Assembly: GCF_001577365.1 (NCBI RefSeq)
Contig: NZ_CP014513.1
Coordinates: 496,001-560,000, forward strand
Length of the DNA stretch: 64,000 bases
Source: Frondihabitans sp. PAMC 28766
Lineage (GTDB): Bacteria; Actinomycetota; Actinomycetes; Actinomycetales; Microbacteriaceae
Direction of reading: 5' to 3'
Shown here: in pieces, positions 25,155 through 34,735 of the stretch
Numbering within the stretch: the stretch's first letter is position 1
Layout: every line of letters begins with the position of its first letter
Program-made: the position numbers and the translations under genes
Notes under the pieces: generated by a model
Told to the model about the DNA's origin: nothing
The model's database searches: none
What the model saw: the letters and a program-made list of their open reading frames with translations, nothing else

Positions 25155-25823
25155 ATGCCCGTTCCCGTTCCCGCCTCAGGAGAGCCCATGCCCCGGCGTC
25201 TGCTCCGCGACCAGATTCGCGAAGAGATCCGCGCCGCGATCCTCAACGGCACGCTCGAGCCGGGCGAACGCCTCGTCGACGACGAGCTGGTCGAGTGGCT
25301 GGGCTGCTCGCGCACTCCGATCCGCGAGGCGCTCAACGACCTGATGCACGCGGGCTTCATCGAGATCGAGCCGAACAAGTACACCCGTGTCGCCCTCCCC
25401 CGCGACGACGAAGTGCTCGAGGTGGTGCAGACGCTCGGGGTGCTCTACGGCGGGGCCGCGCGGCTTGCGGTGGCCGATCTGAGCGACGAGGTGCGCCGCC
25501 AGATTCTGTCCACCATCGACGCCGCCCGGGCCGACGTCGCCCGCGGCGACGCGCTGGCACTCAACGTGCACACTCTCGCGTTCTTCGACCTGTTCGTCGA
25601 CCACTGCGGCAACGCGCAGCTGCAGAAGGTCTGCCACGACACGACGGCGGGGCTCGCCTACAAGCTGCGCCTGCCGAACATCATCGAGATCTTCACAGCG
25701 GAGAACCTCGACGACGCCTACTCGCGCCTGCGGCGCGCGACCGAAGAGGGCGACGCGATCGAGGCCGAGCTCGCAGCCGAGGCGCTGCACCAGCTGCCGT
25801 CGCCGGCCGTTTCGGCGCTCTAA
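25155..25823 (+). CDS. GntR family transcriptional regulator, FCD subfamily
   Basis: 222-aa regulator. The N-terminal winged helix (DQIREEIRAAILNGTLEPGERLVDDELVEWLGCSRTPIREALNDL, seen across residues ~17-65) is typical GntR. The C-terminal all-helical FCD ligand domain includes ALNVHTLAFFDLFVDH, near the expected metal-binding Asp/His positions. The ATG at 25155 is favoured by AAAGGA 9 nt upstream; a GTG at 25077 is possible. Divergent from the HTH/phosphatase operon. The ligand is unknown and no metabolic target is adjacent. Confidence 0.85.
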   Translation: MPVPVPASGEPMPRRLLRDQIREEIRAAILNGTLEPGERLVDDELVEWLGCSRTPIREALNDLMHAGFIEIEPNKYTRVALPRDDEVLEVVQTLGVLYGGAARLAVADLSDEVRRQILSTIDAARADVARGDALALNVHTLAFFDLFVDHCGNAQLQKVCHDTTAGLAYKLRLPNIIEIFTAENLDDAYSRLRRATEEGDAIEAELAAEALHQLPSPAVSAL

Positions 25824-27448
25824 ACGGCTCGGCGCGCCGCCGCGGCCCGCTCGGGGGCGGCGACGGGCGCCCTCGAGCCCCGAGCGCTGAACCGCGTCAG
25901 GTAAACGGCGGCAGCCGCCGCACCGATCGCGGTCATCGCCGGTGCGATCGATCCTGCGACGGCAAGCGACACCACGACGGCTGCAGATGCGACGACGAGC
26001 TCGGCCAGCACCGTGGCGCGCCACCCGGCCGTCGACCGCCGCTTCGGCGTGATGGTGAACACGGCACGTCGACCGACGAGCACGCGCGCCATCGATCGGA
26101 GCGAGACCCAGAGCATCGATGCGTAGAGCGCGAGGGCACGGCCGAGGAAGACGAGGCCGGCCAGCGGTGCCCCACGGCGCGTCCGCCGAACCGCTTCGGG
26201 CAGGAGCGCGGCGACGCCGCTGAGACCGAGCGCGAGACCGACCCAGGTCGGAAAGAGCGTCGCGCCGAGCGACGCCGTCACCAGCGACACCGCGAAGAGG
26301 GCGACGCCGAGCATCGACCCGAGCGGAATCATCGTGAGCTCGAGCAGGAGGTCGAGCTTCTCGGAGGCGTCCATGCGCGAGCGCGCAATGGTCGGGCCGA
26401 AGCCGCGCAACAGCTCGGTCGCGCCCTGAACCATCTTGCCGTGCTGCTTTTTGAAGGCGTGATAGTCGACCGGGAAGTCTTCGGTGCTCACGATCTCGGG
26501 CGCGTACTCGACCCGGTAGCCCGCCTCACGAAGGGCGATCGTGAACGCGACGTCTTCGGCGACGACCTCGGGGAACCCACCGGCGGCAATGATCGCCTCG
26601 CGGCTCAGGAGGGCGCCTCGGCCCATGAACATCGAGAAGCCGAACTGCGACCGGGCCGCCTGGGTCGTTGCCACGTGCGTGCCGAGCATCGGGCCGAACT
26701 CCGAGACGAAGGCCGTCTCGCCCTCGTGCGCCTCGTGTCGACCCTGCACGACGCCGATCGGATCGGAGGCCGCCACCAAGCCCGAGGCCGTCGCGCCCGA
26801 GGCCGTCGCGCCCGAGCCGGAGGCAGCAGCGCCCGAGACGGCCACGTCCGCCGCGAAGTGGTCGAGGGCGCGCGCGACGAACGTCGGCGCCAGCACCTCG
26901 TCGCTGTCGACGATCGCGAAGAAGTCGTGACCCGGCGAGGTCGCGAAGTAGTGGTTGAGATTGCCGGCCTTGTAGCCCTGGCGCAGATTGCGGCGGACGA
27001 CCAGGGCGCCGAGCTCGGCAGCCACCTCATCGACGGTCACGCGCCCGGCATCACTCGACGAGTCGTCGAGGATCACGACGTCGACGTCGTGTGTCTGCGC
27101 GGCCGAGCGACGGAGGGCCGACGGGTCGAGGTCGTCGGCGGTGCAGCAGACGAGCGCCACCCGGGCGGTACTGACGGTCTCGCAGGGCGCCGAGGCGGCC
27201 CGGCGAGAGAGAAGCGCCCGCCGACACGCATAGAACACCAGCGCGCGCAGCCCGCCGAGCCAGAGCGTGCCGATGGCGATGCCCACGGGGATCGCAACGG
27301 CGAAGTCGCGTCCGTCGAGCGGCGCACGGACCGACAGGAGGCCGACGACGGCGGCAACGACGAGCCCGAGCCACGCGAGGCCGGTCATCGTGGCCGTGAC
27401 CGTCGAACGACGGCTCGTGCGCGAGGGAAGAGGCTTCGGGCTGCTCAT
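25820..27448 (-). CDS. membrane glycosyltransferase, GT2 family
   Basis: 542 aa. Two N-terminal transmembrane helices (about 20-70), a cytoplasmic GT-A domain with LDDSSSD, IVDSDEVLAP (DXD-like) and AEDVAFTIALREAGYRVEY, then four to five C-terminal helices. KKQHGKMVQGATE takes the place of the processive QxxRW box, so it may still be a polysaccharide synthase of the cellulose-synthase-like group. The catalytic domain is interrupted by a low-complexity insert (GAAASGSGATASGATASG, about residues 207-224). TAGCAT lies 6 nt before the ATG (minus strand). Product unknown. Confidence 0.85.
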   Translation of the reverse strand: MSSPKPLPSRTSRRSTVTATMTGLAWLGLVVAAVVGLLSVRAPLDGRDFAVAIPVGIAIGTLWLGGLRALVFYACRRALLSRRAASAPCETVSTARVALVCCTADDLDPSALRRSAAQTHDVDVVILDDSSSDAGRVTVDEVAAELGALVVRRNLRQGYKAGNLNHYFATSPGHDFFAIVDSDEVLAPTFVARALDHFAADVAVSGAAASGSGATASGATASGLVAASDPIGVVQGRHEAHEGETAFVSEFGPMLGTHVATTQAARSQFGFSMFMGRGALLSREAIIAAGGFPEVVAEDVAFTIALREAGYRVEYAPEIVSTEDFPVDYHAFKKQHGKMVQGATELLRGFGPTIARSRMDASEKLDLLLELTMIPLGSMLGVALFAVSLVTASLGATLFPTWVGLALGLSGVAALLPEAVRRTRRGAPLAGLVFLGRALALYASMLWVSLRSMARVLVGRRAVFTITPKRRSTAGWRATVLAELVVASAAVVVSLAVAGSIAPAMTAIGAAAAAVYLTRFSARGSRAPVAAPERAAAARRAV

Positions 27449-27454
27449 AGCCTC

Positions 27455-27460
27455 ATGCTA
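27455..27460 (-). promoter_or_regulatory. -10 hexamer of a leaderless promoter (GT2)
   Basis: TAGCAT on the minus strand, 6 nt before the ATG at 27448, beside the AT-rich GATATTTCATATCC segment (27470-27483). Confidence 0.6.
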
Positions 27461-27511
27461 AGGCACCCGATATTTCATATCCTCAGCCTGAGGGTTGAGA
27501 TCTCATGCGAC

Positions 27512-28336
27512 TCAGGTGCCGTTCCACAGCGCCCGGTAGAACGAGGTCCGCTCGGAATCGGGCTCGATTCCGTAGGCCTCGAGGAAGGCCGCATCCCAGC
27601 CGAGCCCGTAGTTCCACTCGAGGCTCATCGTGGCGACGGCGATGTCGGCCCAGCGGTCGGCTACACCGAGGGCGTCGAGGTCGACGTGACCCGACCAGGC
27701 GCCGTCGTCGGCGATGAGCGTGTTCGGCGAGCAGGGGTCTCCCTGGCAGACGACGAGTCGGTCGAGGGATGGAACAGGCGGCAGACCAGGATCCTGACGC
27801 CTCGCCTTCTCGGATCGGGCAAGTCGCATCTCGACCGACCAGTCGAAGGGGCACGCCTCGACGGGCAGCGCATCGTGGAAGGCCCGCAGCCCCTGACCGA
27901 GCGCTGCGACGGCGCGTACCGGCTCAGCCCGCCACCGCGGGTCGACTGCGCTGCGCCCGGGGACGCCGGCGGTCACGAGCCAGTCGGCGTCGGGCCCGGT
28001 GCCGGAGGCGAGGACTCGCGGCACCGAGGTGTATGCGACGGCCCACCGGAGCCGGGCCTCTTCGGCGGCGAGGTCGAGCCCGACGCCGTGAGGCGCCCAC
28101 TTGGCGAACCGACGCGACGGGCCTTCGCCGAGCTGGAAGGTGATACCGCCGACCTCGTTGAGCCAGACGGGGGTAACCGTGTCGGATCCTGCGATCTCGG
28201 CGATCGGCACGGGAACGGGCACGGGGCCCGTCGGGATCTGGCTGACCAGCAGCCCGTCGCCCGGCGGCCCGTCGACCAGCGGCACGGTCAGCGGCCCGTC
28301 GATCGGCGAAGGGCCGATCAGCGGTTCGGATGCCAC
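27512..28336 (-). CDS. aminoglycoside phosphotransferase-like kinase at the end of the chaperone operon
   Basis: 274-aa APH(3')-type small-molecule kinase. VVCQGDPCSPNTLI followed by VDLDALGVADRWADIAVA matches the catalytic loop and the DxD-like metal site of the family. The first residue of the usual HGD triplet is Gln here (CAG), while the catalytic Asp and the Asn are kept. It starts inside the hspR gene (19-nt overlap) and so is translated from the dnaK-grpE-dnaJ-hspR transcript. This makes heat- and HspR-dependent expression likely. The physiological substrate is unknown; resistance should not be assumed. Confidence 0.8.
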   Translation of the reverse strand: MASEPLIGPSPIDGPLTVPLVDGPPGDGLLVSQIPTGPVPVPVPIAEIAGSDTVTPVWLNEVGGITFQLGEGPSRRFAKWAPHGVGLDLAAEEARLRWAVAYTSVPRVLASGTGPDADWLVTAGVPGRSAVDPRWRAEPVRAVAALGQGLRAFHDALPVEACPFDWSVEMRLARSEKARRQDPGLPPVPSLDRLVVCQGDPCSPNTLIADDGAWSGHVDLDALGVADRWADIAVATMSLEWNYGLGWDAAFLEAYGIEPDSERTSFYRALWNGT

Positions 28337-28728
28337 AGCACGACCGAGGTCTGGCGCTGCGGGCGGGTGCCGTGGGGCAGCGGCACCACGCCGCCCGTCG
28401 AGCCGGCCGCGAAGACTCGCGACCCGGGGCGGTTGAGCATCTCGTCGGCGAGCGCTGTCTCGAGCTCGCGGACCCGGGCCGACAGCGCCGACACGTGGTC
28501 TTCGAGCTCGAGGATGCGGCGGATGCCCTCGAGGCTGACGCCCTCACCGCTCAGCCGGGCGATCTCGCGCAACTGGTTGACGTCGCGCATCGAGTACCGG
28601 CGGCTCTTGCCGGCGGTGCGGGTGGGCACGACCAGCTCGAGGCGGTCGTACTGGCGGAGCGTCTGCGGATGCATGCCCGCCAGCTCGGCGGCCACGGCGA
28701 TCGCGAAGATCGGGGAGTATTCGTCCAT
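28318..28728 (-). CDS. hspR: heat-shock repressor HspR (MerR family)
   Basis: 136-aa MerR-type regulator. IAVAAELAGMHPQTLRQYDRLELVVPTRTAGKSRRYS is the HspR helix-turn-helix, followed by DVNQLREIARLSGEGVSLEGIRRILELE and a coiled-coil. In actinobacteria HspR, with DnaK as co-repressor, represses dnaK and clpB through HAIR operators. Three such boxes are present in this window (14365, 32387, 32449). The ATG at 28728 has GAGGAGG 7 nt upstream. Fourth gene of the dnaK operon, giving autoregulation. Confidence 0.93.
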   Translation of the reverse strand: MDEYSPIFAIAVAAELAGMHPQTLRQYDRLELVVPTRTAGKSRRYSMRDVNQLREIARLSGEGVSLEGIRRILELEDHVSALSARVRELETALADEMLNRPGSRVFAAGSTGGVVPLPHGTRPQRQTSVVLWHPNR

Positions 28729-28778
28729 CGCCTGCCTCCTCACTGGGCGGGTGGTGCTGTGGATTGTCAGAACTGTAG

Positions 28779-29795
28779 CTAGCGGCGAGCCCGATCGATG
28801 AGCTCGGCGCGCGGGTTCTCGTCGGGGAGGGCCGCAGCGAGAGCCTCGACAGCTTCGCGAGCCTTGTCGGACAGGTGCGACGGCACCGCGACCTGGACGG
28901 TGGCGAGCAGGTCGCCCTTCCCCTCCTTCGCGGCGACACCGCGACCCTTGACGCGCAGGACGCGACCCGAGGGGGTGCCGGGGGCGACGCGGAGCCGCAC
29001 CGGGTCGCCGCCGAGGGTCGGCACCTCGATGGTCGCCCCGAGCGCGGCCTCGGTGAAGGTGACAGGGACGTCGAGGCGCAGGTTGAGGCCGTCGCGCTCG
29101 AAGACGGGGTGAGGGCGCACCGTGACGGTCAGCACGATGTCTCCGGTCTCTCCGCCATCCTGGCTCGGCTCACCCTTGCCGCGCAGACGGATCTTCTGCC
29201 CGTCGGTCACACCGGCGGGGATGCGCACCTTGATGGGCTTGCCCTGCGACTGCGTGAGAGTGATGGTCTCGCCGACGACAGCGGTGAGGAAGTCGAGCGT
29301 GGTCGTCGCGGTGACGTCGCGCCCCTTGGTCGGCCCGCCGTAGCCGCGATAGCCGCCGGAGGTCTGGCCGAAGCCGCCGCCACCGAACATGCCGCTGAAA
29401 ATGTCTTCGAAGCCGCCACCACCGCCACCGCCACCGCCCGGGAAGCCGCCGGAGCGCCGACCGCTGCCGCCGCCCTGCCCGAACATGCCGCCGAAAACGT
29501 CTTCGAAGCCGCCACCGCCACCGCCCTGGCCGCCCGCACCCGCCGTGAAGCGAGCGCCGGAGCCCATGGCCCGGATCTGGTCGTACTCTTTGCGCTGCTC
29601 GGGGTCGGAGAGCACCGAGTTGGCCTCGCTGATCTCCTTGAACTTCGACTCGGCCGCGGCATCGCCGGGGTTGGAGTCGGGGTGGTACTTGCGCGCGAGC
29701 TTGCGGTAGACCTTCTTGAGCTCAGGCGCCGTGACGTCTTTCGAGACGCCGAGAACGGCGTAGAAGTCCTTGTCGAACCAGTCCTGGCTTGCCAA
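28779..29795 (-). CDS. dnaJ: DnaJ-type co-chaperone without zinc finger
   Basis: 338 aa. N-terminal J domain (AVLGVSKDVTAPELKKVYRKLARKYHPDSN, with HPD at about 38-40), a Gly/Phe region (~75-135) that contains a visible internal duplication (GGFEDVFGGMFG and GGFEDIFSGMFG), and a C-terminal peptide-binding domain (~145-320). No CXXCXGXG zinc motifs, so it is a class B J-protein. It stimulates DnaK ATPase. The start appears to be TTG at 29795 with AAAGG upstream. It lies 78 nt after grpE; the gap holds a hairpin (29831-29857). Confidence 0.92.
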   Translation of the reverse strand: MASQDWFDKDFYAVLGVSKDVTAPELKKVYRKLARKYHPDSNPGDAAAESKFKEISEANSVLSDPEQRKEYDQIRAMGSGARFTAGAGGQGGGGGGFEDVFGGMFGQGGGSGRRSGGFPGGGGGGGGGFEDIFSGMFGGGGFGQTSGGYRGYGGPTKGRDVTATTTLDFLTAVVGETITLTQSQGKPIKVRIPAGVTDGQKIRLRGKGEPSQDGGETGDIVLTVTVRPHPVFERDGLNLRLDVPVTFTEAALGATIEVPTLGGDPVRLRVAPGTPSGRVLRVKGRGVAAKEGKGDLLATVQVAVPSHLSDKAREAVEALAAALPDENPRAELIDRARR

Positions 29796-29830
29796 GCGGC
29801 GCCGCCTTTCTTTTTTCTCAGAGTAGGAGA

Positions 29831-29857
29831 CGGCGGGCCCCCTGGGAGAGCCCGCCG
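29831..29857 (-). promoter_or_regulatory. intercistronic hairpin between grpE and dnaJ
   Basis: CGGCGGGC and GCCCGCCG form an 8-bp GC stem with an 11-nt loop in the only sizeable gap of the operon. No T tract follows on the minus strand. It may be an RNA-processing or partial termination site that lowers dnaJ relative to dnaK-grpE. Confidence 0.35.
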
Positions 29858-29873
29858 CCGGTGGATCTGTCGC

Positions 29874-30467
29874 CTAGGCCGGAACCGAGACCGCGACCTT
29901 GGCCGCGCGCAGCACGCGGTCACCGAGGACGTAGCCCTGCTCGATCACGTCGGCGACCGTGTTGACGGTCACGTCGGGGCTCGGCAGCTGCACGATCGCC
30001 TCGTGGATCTTCGGGTCGAACACGTCGCCCTTGGCCCCGATGGCGGTCAGCCCGAAGCGGTCGAACCCGCCACGGAGCTTCTGAGCGATGACGACCATCG
30101 GCCCCTCCTCGAGGTCGCCGTGCGCCTCGGCACGGCTGAGATCGTCGAGGGCCGGCAGGATCGCACGGATGACCTCGGCGATGACGACCTCACGGTTGGC
30201 CTCGCGGTCGCGCTCCACTCGCTTGCGGAAGTTGACCAACTCGGCCTGCGCCCGGAGCATGTCCTGGCGCATGTCGGCCACGAGGTCGACGGATGCCTGG
30301 TCGAGAATCGCTTCGTCTTCTTCGCTGAGCTCGACATCGGGGCCCTCGGCCTCGATCAACTCCTCCGCCCCGTCGACGTCGGCCGTGCCGCCGTCTTCGG
30401 ACGGAGTCGCCGTCGACTCGGGCTCGATCGGCTCGTCTCCGGGGGTGCCGTTCGTTTCGTCAGCCAT
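29874..30467 (-). CDS. grpE: nucleotide exchange factor GrpE
   Basis: 197 aa. An acidic N-terminal tail (~1-60) precedes a long coiled coil (DMLRAQAELVNFRKRVERDRE) and the beta domain ending GFTRIGAKGD-like (FGLTAIGAKGDVFDPKIHEAIVQ). It releases ADP from DnaK. Only 3 nt separate its start from the dnaK stop. Confidence 0.95.
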   Translation of the reverse strand: MADETNGTPGDEPIEPESTATPSEDGGTADVDGAEELIEAEGPDVELSEEDEAILDQASVDLVADMRQDMLRAQAELVNFRKRVERDREANREVVIAEVIRAILPALDDLSRAEAHGDLEEGPMVVIAQKLRGGFDRFGLTAIGAKGDVFDPKIHEAIVQLPSPDVTVNTVADVIEQGYVLGDRVLRAAKVAVSVPA

Positions 30468-30470
30468 CGA

Positions 30471-32336
<1,866 letters not shown>

Positions 32337-32386
32337 GTGGCTGTTCTCCTATCGTGCTTTGCTGATGCGAAAACTGGGGGAACGGG

Positions 32387-32407
32387 GTTGAGCCCGTTGC
32401 ACTCAAG
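32387..32407. promoter_or_regulatory. HspR operator (HAIR) proximal to dnaK
   Basis: GTTGAGC-N7-ACTCAAG: the right arm is perfect and the left arm has two changes from CTTGAGT. It is 51-71 nt upstream of the dnaK start. Confidence 0.85.
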
Positions 32408-32448
32408 TTTACGCGTCATGCTGTGGGAGTCAAGTCAATCGGCTGAAA

Positions 32449-32469
32449 GTTGAGCCAGAAGGGCTCAAG
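32449..32469. promoter_or_regulatory. HspR operator (HAIR) distal to dnaK
   Basis: GTTGAGC-N7-GCTCAAG, a second inverted repeat with the correct 7-nt spacer. Between the two boxes, AGTCAAGTCAA (32429-32439) may be a further half-site, giving cooperative repression. Confidence 0.8.
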
Positions 32470-32496
32470 TCTGCACTCGGGCGCGGGAACGCAAAA

Positions 32497-32520
32497 GAGC
32501 CCGGTCCGAAGACCGGGCTC
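32497..32520 (-). terminator. leftward hairpin terminator upstream of dnaK
   Basis: Perfect 10-bp stem with a tetraloop, followed on the minus strand by TTTTGC. No annotated gene to its right runs leftward, so what it terminates is unclear. Confidence 0.7.
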
Positions 32521-32808
32521 ATGCGGCTGCTGGGACAGCCGACCAGCTGGAGCTGCCACGACCGCGACGAAGCCGACCGTGGCCCCCACCGGTCGAACTT
32601 CGTTCCCCCCGCGGTGCGGCGGCAGCCCCTCTGGCGCACTCGATGTTCGGGCATCGAGGTCGGCATCGGCCTGGGCCGCGTCCGACAGGGTCAGCCTTCC
32701 AGCCCAGTTCGTCCGGCGGTAGAGACAGAACTGTTGGCACCCGAACGGGGGGTACGGTGGGCGAAGACGACAAACCCTAGACTTTTAGACTTCTGCCAGG
32801 AGGAATGA

Positions 32809-33528
32809 ATGGGCGAACTCGCCGCACTGCCCGTCCTGCGGGTCGCACTCGTGGAGGACCACGAGATCGTTGCGGTCGGATTCGCCGAGCTTCTGCGGGA
32901 GTACCCCGACATCCACGTCGTCACCGTCTCGAACGCCGTGACCACGCTCGACCTGGTCGGCACGCCGGTCGATCTCGTGGTGCTCGACCTGAGACTCGGC
33001 GACGGATCGAGCCCGACCGACAACATCCGCAGCCTGCTTGCCGCAGGTGTCGACGTCCTGATCCTGACGGCCGCCGAAGACCCCACCCTCATCCGGGCCG
33101 CCGCGAAAGCCGGCGTGCTGGGCATCGTGCGCAAGTCGCAGCCCGTCGAAGAGCTCGTCGAGGCGATCCGCGACGCGGCGAGCGGTGCGACCGTGGCCGG
33201 CCTCGACTGGGCGGCCGCGATCGACGGCGACGCGGGCCTGGCCGATGCCGGTCTGAGCGCGCGCGAACGCGAGATCCTGGCCCTCTACGCGTCGGGTGAG
33301 AAGGCGCAGTCGGTGGCCTACCTGACCAACCTGTCGAAGTCGACGGTGGCGAACTACGTCTCGCGGATCCGCGCGAAGTACGCCAACGCCGGCCGCCCGG
33401 CCCACACGAAGGTCGACCTGCACCGGCGCGCCGCCGAAGACGGTCTGATCCTCGGCGACGGCCAACCACTCGGCGACGGGCATCGCATCAGCGACGGGCG
33501 CCGTCTGGGCGACGGGCTGCAGGGGTGA
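32809..33528 (+). CDS. two-component response regulator, NarL/LuxR type
   Basis: 239 aa. Receiver domain (~10-125) with acidic residues EDHE and the phospho-acceptor in VVLDLRLGDG (Asp near 62), plus Lys in IVRKSQP. The LuxR-type HTH is at ~148-205 (LSAREREILALYASGEKAQSVAYLTNLSKSTVANYVSRIRAKY read in pieces). The C-terminal ~25 residues repeat LGDG/SDG four times, an unusual tail of unknown role. AGGAGG precedes the start. Its stop overlaps the kinase start (GTGA), giving a two-component pair. Confidence 0.9.
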   Translation: MGELAALPVLRVALVEDHEIVAVGFAELLREYPDIHVVTVSNAVTTLDLVGTPVDLVVLDLRLGDGSSPTDNIRSLLAAGVDVLILTAAEDPTLIRAAAKAGVLGIVRKSQPVEELVEAIRDAASGATVAGLDWAAAIDGDAGLADAGLSAREREILALYASGEKAQSVAYLTNLSKSTVANYVSRIRAKYANAGRPAHTKVDLHRRAAEDGLILGDGQPLGDGHRISDGRRLGDGLQG

Positions 33529-34735
33529 CGACTCTCGCCGCCACCGGCAGCGCCAGCCGGCGGGTCACCCGCCTGATGTACCTCAGCCTGGCGATCGGCA
33601 GCGGGGTCTACGCCGGTGTCGGCCTGAGCAAGGCCTTCTCCGAGTTCCCGGCCCTCGAGCCGTGGTTCGCCTGGTCGAGCTGGATCTTCTCGACGGCCGC
33701 CCCGCTGATCCTCGGGGCCCTCGCGCTGTGGGCGCCCCTCCGCACCCTGCGGATCGTCGCCTCGATCTACGGCCTCCTCTTCCTGGTCGTAATGCTCGTC
33801 TGGGCGCCCCTCCAGGTGACGCCCGGTCTCCCGGGGCAGTCGTCGCCGTGGACGAACGACATCATGACGGTCCCCACCATCGCGATCGCCATCAGCTGGC
33901 GGGCCCGCCCCGTGTGGGCCTACGTGATCGTCTCGGCCCTCTGCTCGGGGATCGTGCGCTACGCGTCGGATCCTGCGATCGGCTGGAAGCTCGCAGCCCT
34001 CGACACCAGCTACAACCTGCTGACGAACGCGGTGTTCACGTCGCTGACGCTGGTGACGCGCTCGGGGGCGTCGCGCCTCGACAGCGCCGCGGCAGCCGCC
34101 CAGCTCGAGACCTCGCGCCAGGCCGAGGCCGCGGCGCGCGTGCAGCAGCGGGTGCGGATCGACGCCCTGGTGCACGACCACGTGCTCTCGGCGCTGCTCA
34201 TCGCCTCGCGGGACGACGCCCCGCGCGCGCCCTCCGAGACCTCGCGGCGACGACGCTCGAGACTCTGCAGGCCGAGGGCCCGGTGCGACCCGAGCCGCTC
34301 ACCGAGGCGGACTTCGTCAGCCGTCTGCGGTCATCGGTCACCGCTCAGAGCGACGGCATCGGCTTCACGACCGATCTGGGCGGCGGCCTGCTGATCCCCG
34401 CCGAGATCGCCCTGGCCCTGCTGGAGGCGACCGCCGAAGCGCTGCGCAACACGCTGCAGCACGCCGCGCCCGCGCCCGACGCCGGCGGCGACACGCCTCG
34501 CGACGTCACGCGCGCCGTCGAGGTGACCTCTGCACGCGACCGCATCAGGATCACCGTCGCCGACGACGGGCGAGGCTTCAACAGTCGCCGGATCCCGCCC
34601 GAGCGGCTCGGGGTGCGCGTCAGCATCCTGACCCGCATGGCCACGCTGCCGGGCGGCAGCGCCTCGATCGACAGCGCGCGCGGCGCCGGTACGACGGTCA
34701 CCATCGGCTGGACCGACCCGGCGGCCCTCCGGTGA
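33525..34735 (+). pseudogene. sensor histidine kinase, frame broken by one base (likely sequencing error)
   Basis: The N-terminal part (residues ~15-165) has five to six transmembrane helices. IDALVHDHVLSALLIAS carries the probable phospho-accepting His region of the HisKA_3-like group. The frame then fails and the -1 frame resumes as LRDLAATTLETLQAEG, NTLQHA (N box), DDGRGF (G box) and GTTVTIGW. Adding one C to the C4 run at 34219-34222 gives a continuous ~403-codon kinase ending at 34735. Partner of the preceding response regulator; start GTG overlapping its stop. The following membrane gene overlaps the restored stop, which argues that the reading frame is intact in the organism. Confidence 0.8.

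Larger units (their letters stand above)
32337..32808. promoter_or_regulatory. 472-bp divergent control region, dnaK / LuxR response regulator
   Basis: From left to right: dnaK leader, two HspR boxes, a perfect 10-bp hairpin (32497-32506 with 32511-32520) that is followed by TTTT on the minus strand and so would end a leftward transcript, a GC-rich 240-bp stretch in which I find no convincing gene, and the response-regulator promoter with two TAGACT hexamers (32778-32783, 32786-32791) and AGGAGG before the ATG at 32809. The leftward terminator upstream of dnaK suggests a short unannotated RNA or decayed gene between 32521 and 32770. Confidence 0.6.

Noticed and set aside
25049..28801. A 1250-codon open frame on the plus strand
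   Set aside because: It is antisense to the GT2, APH-like, hspR and neighbouring genes, and its translation is Arg/Gly/His-rich without motifs. High-GC DNA often leaves the opposite strand free of stops.
32519..32773. A possible minus-strand gene upstream of dnaK (84 codons)
   Set aside because: Pro/Arg/Gly-rich, no family resemblance, and it overlaps the promoter of the response regulator. Kept only as a possible hidden transcript because of the adjacent terminator.
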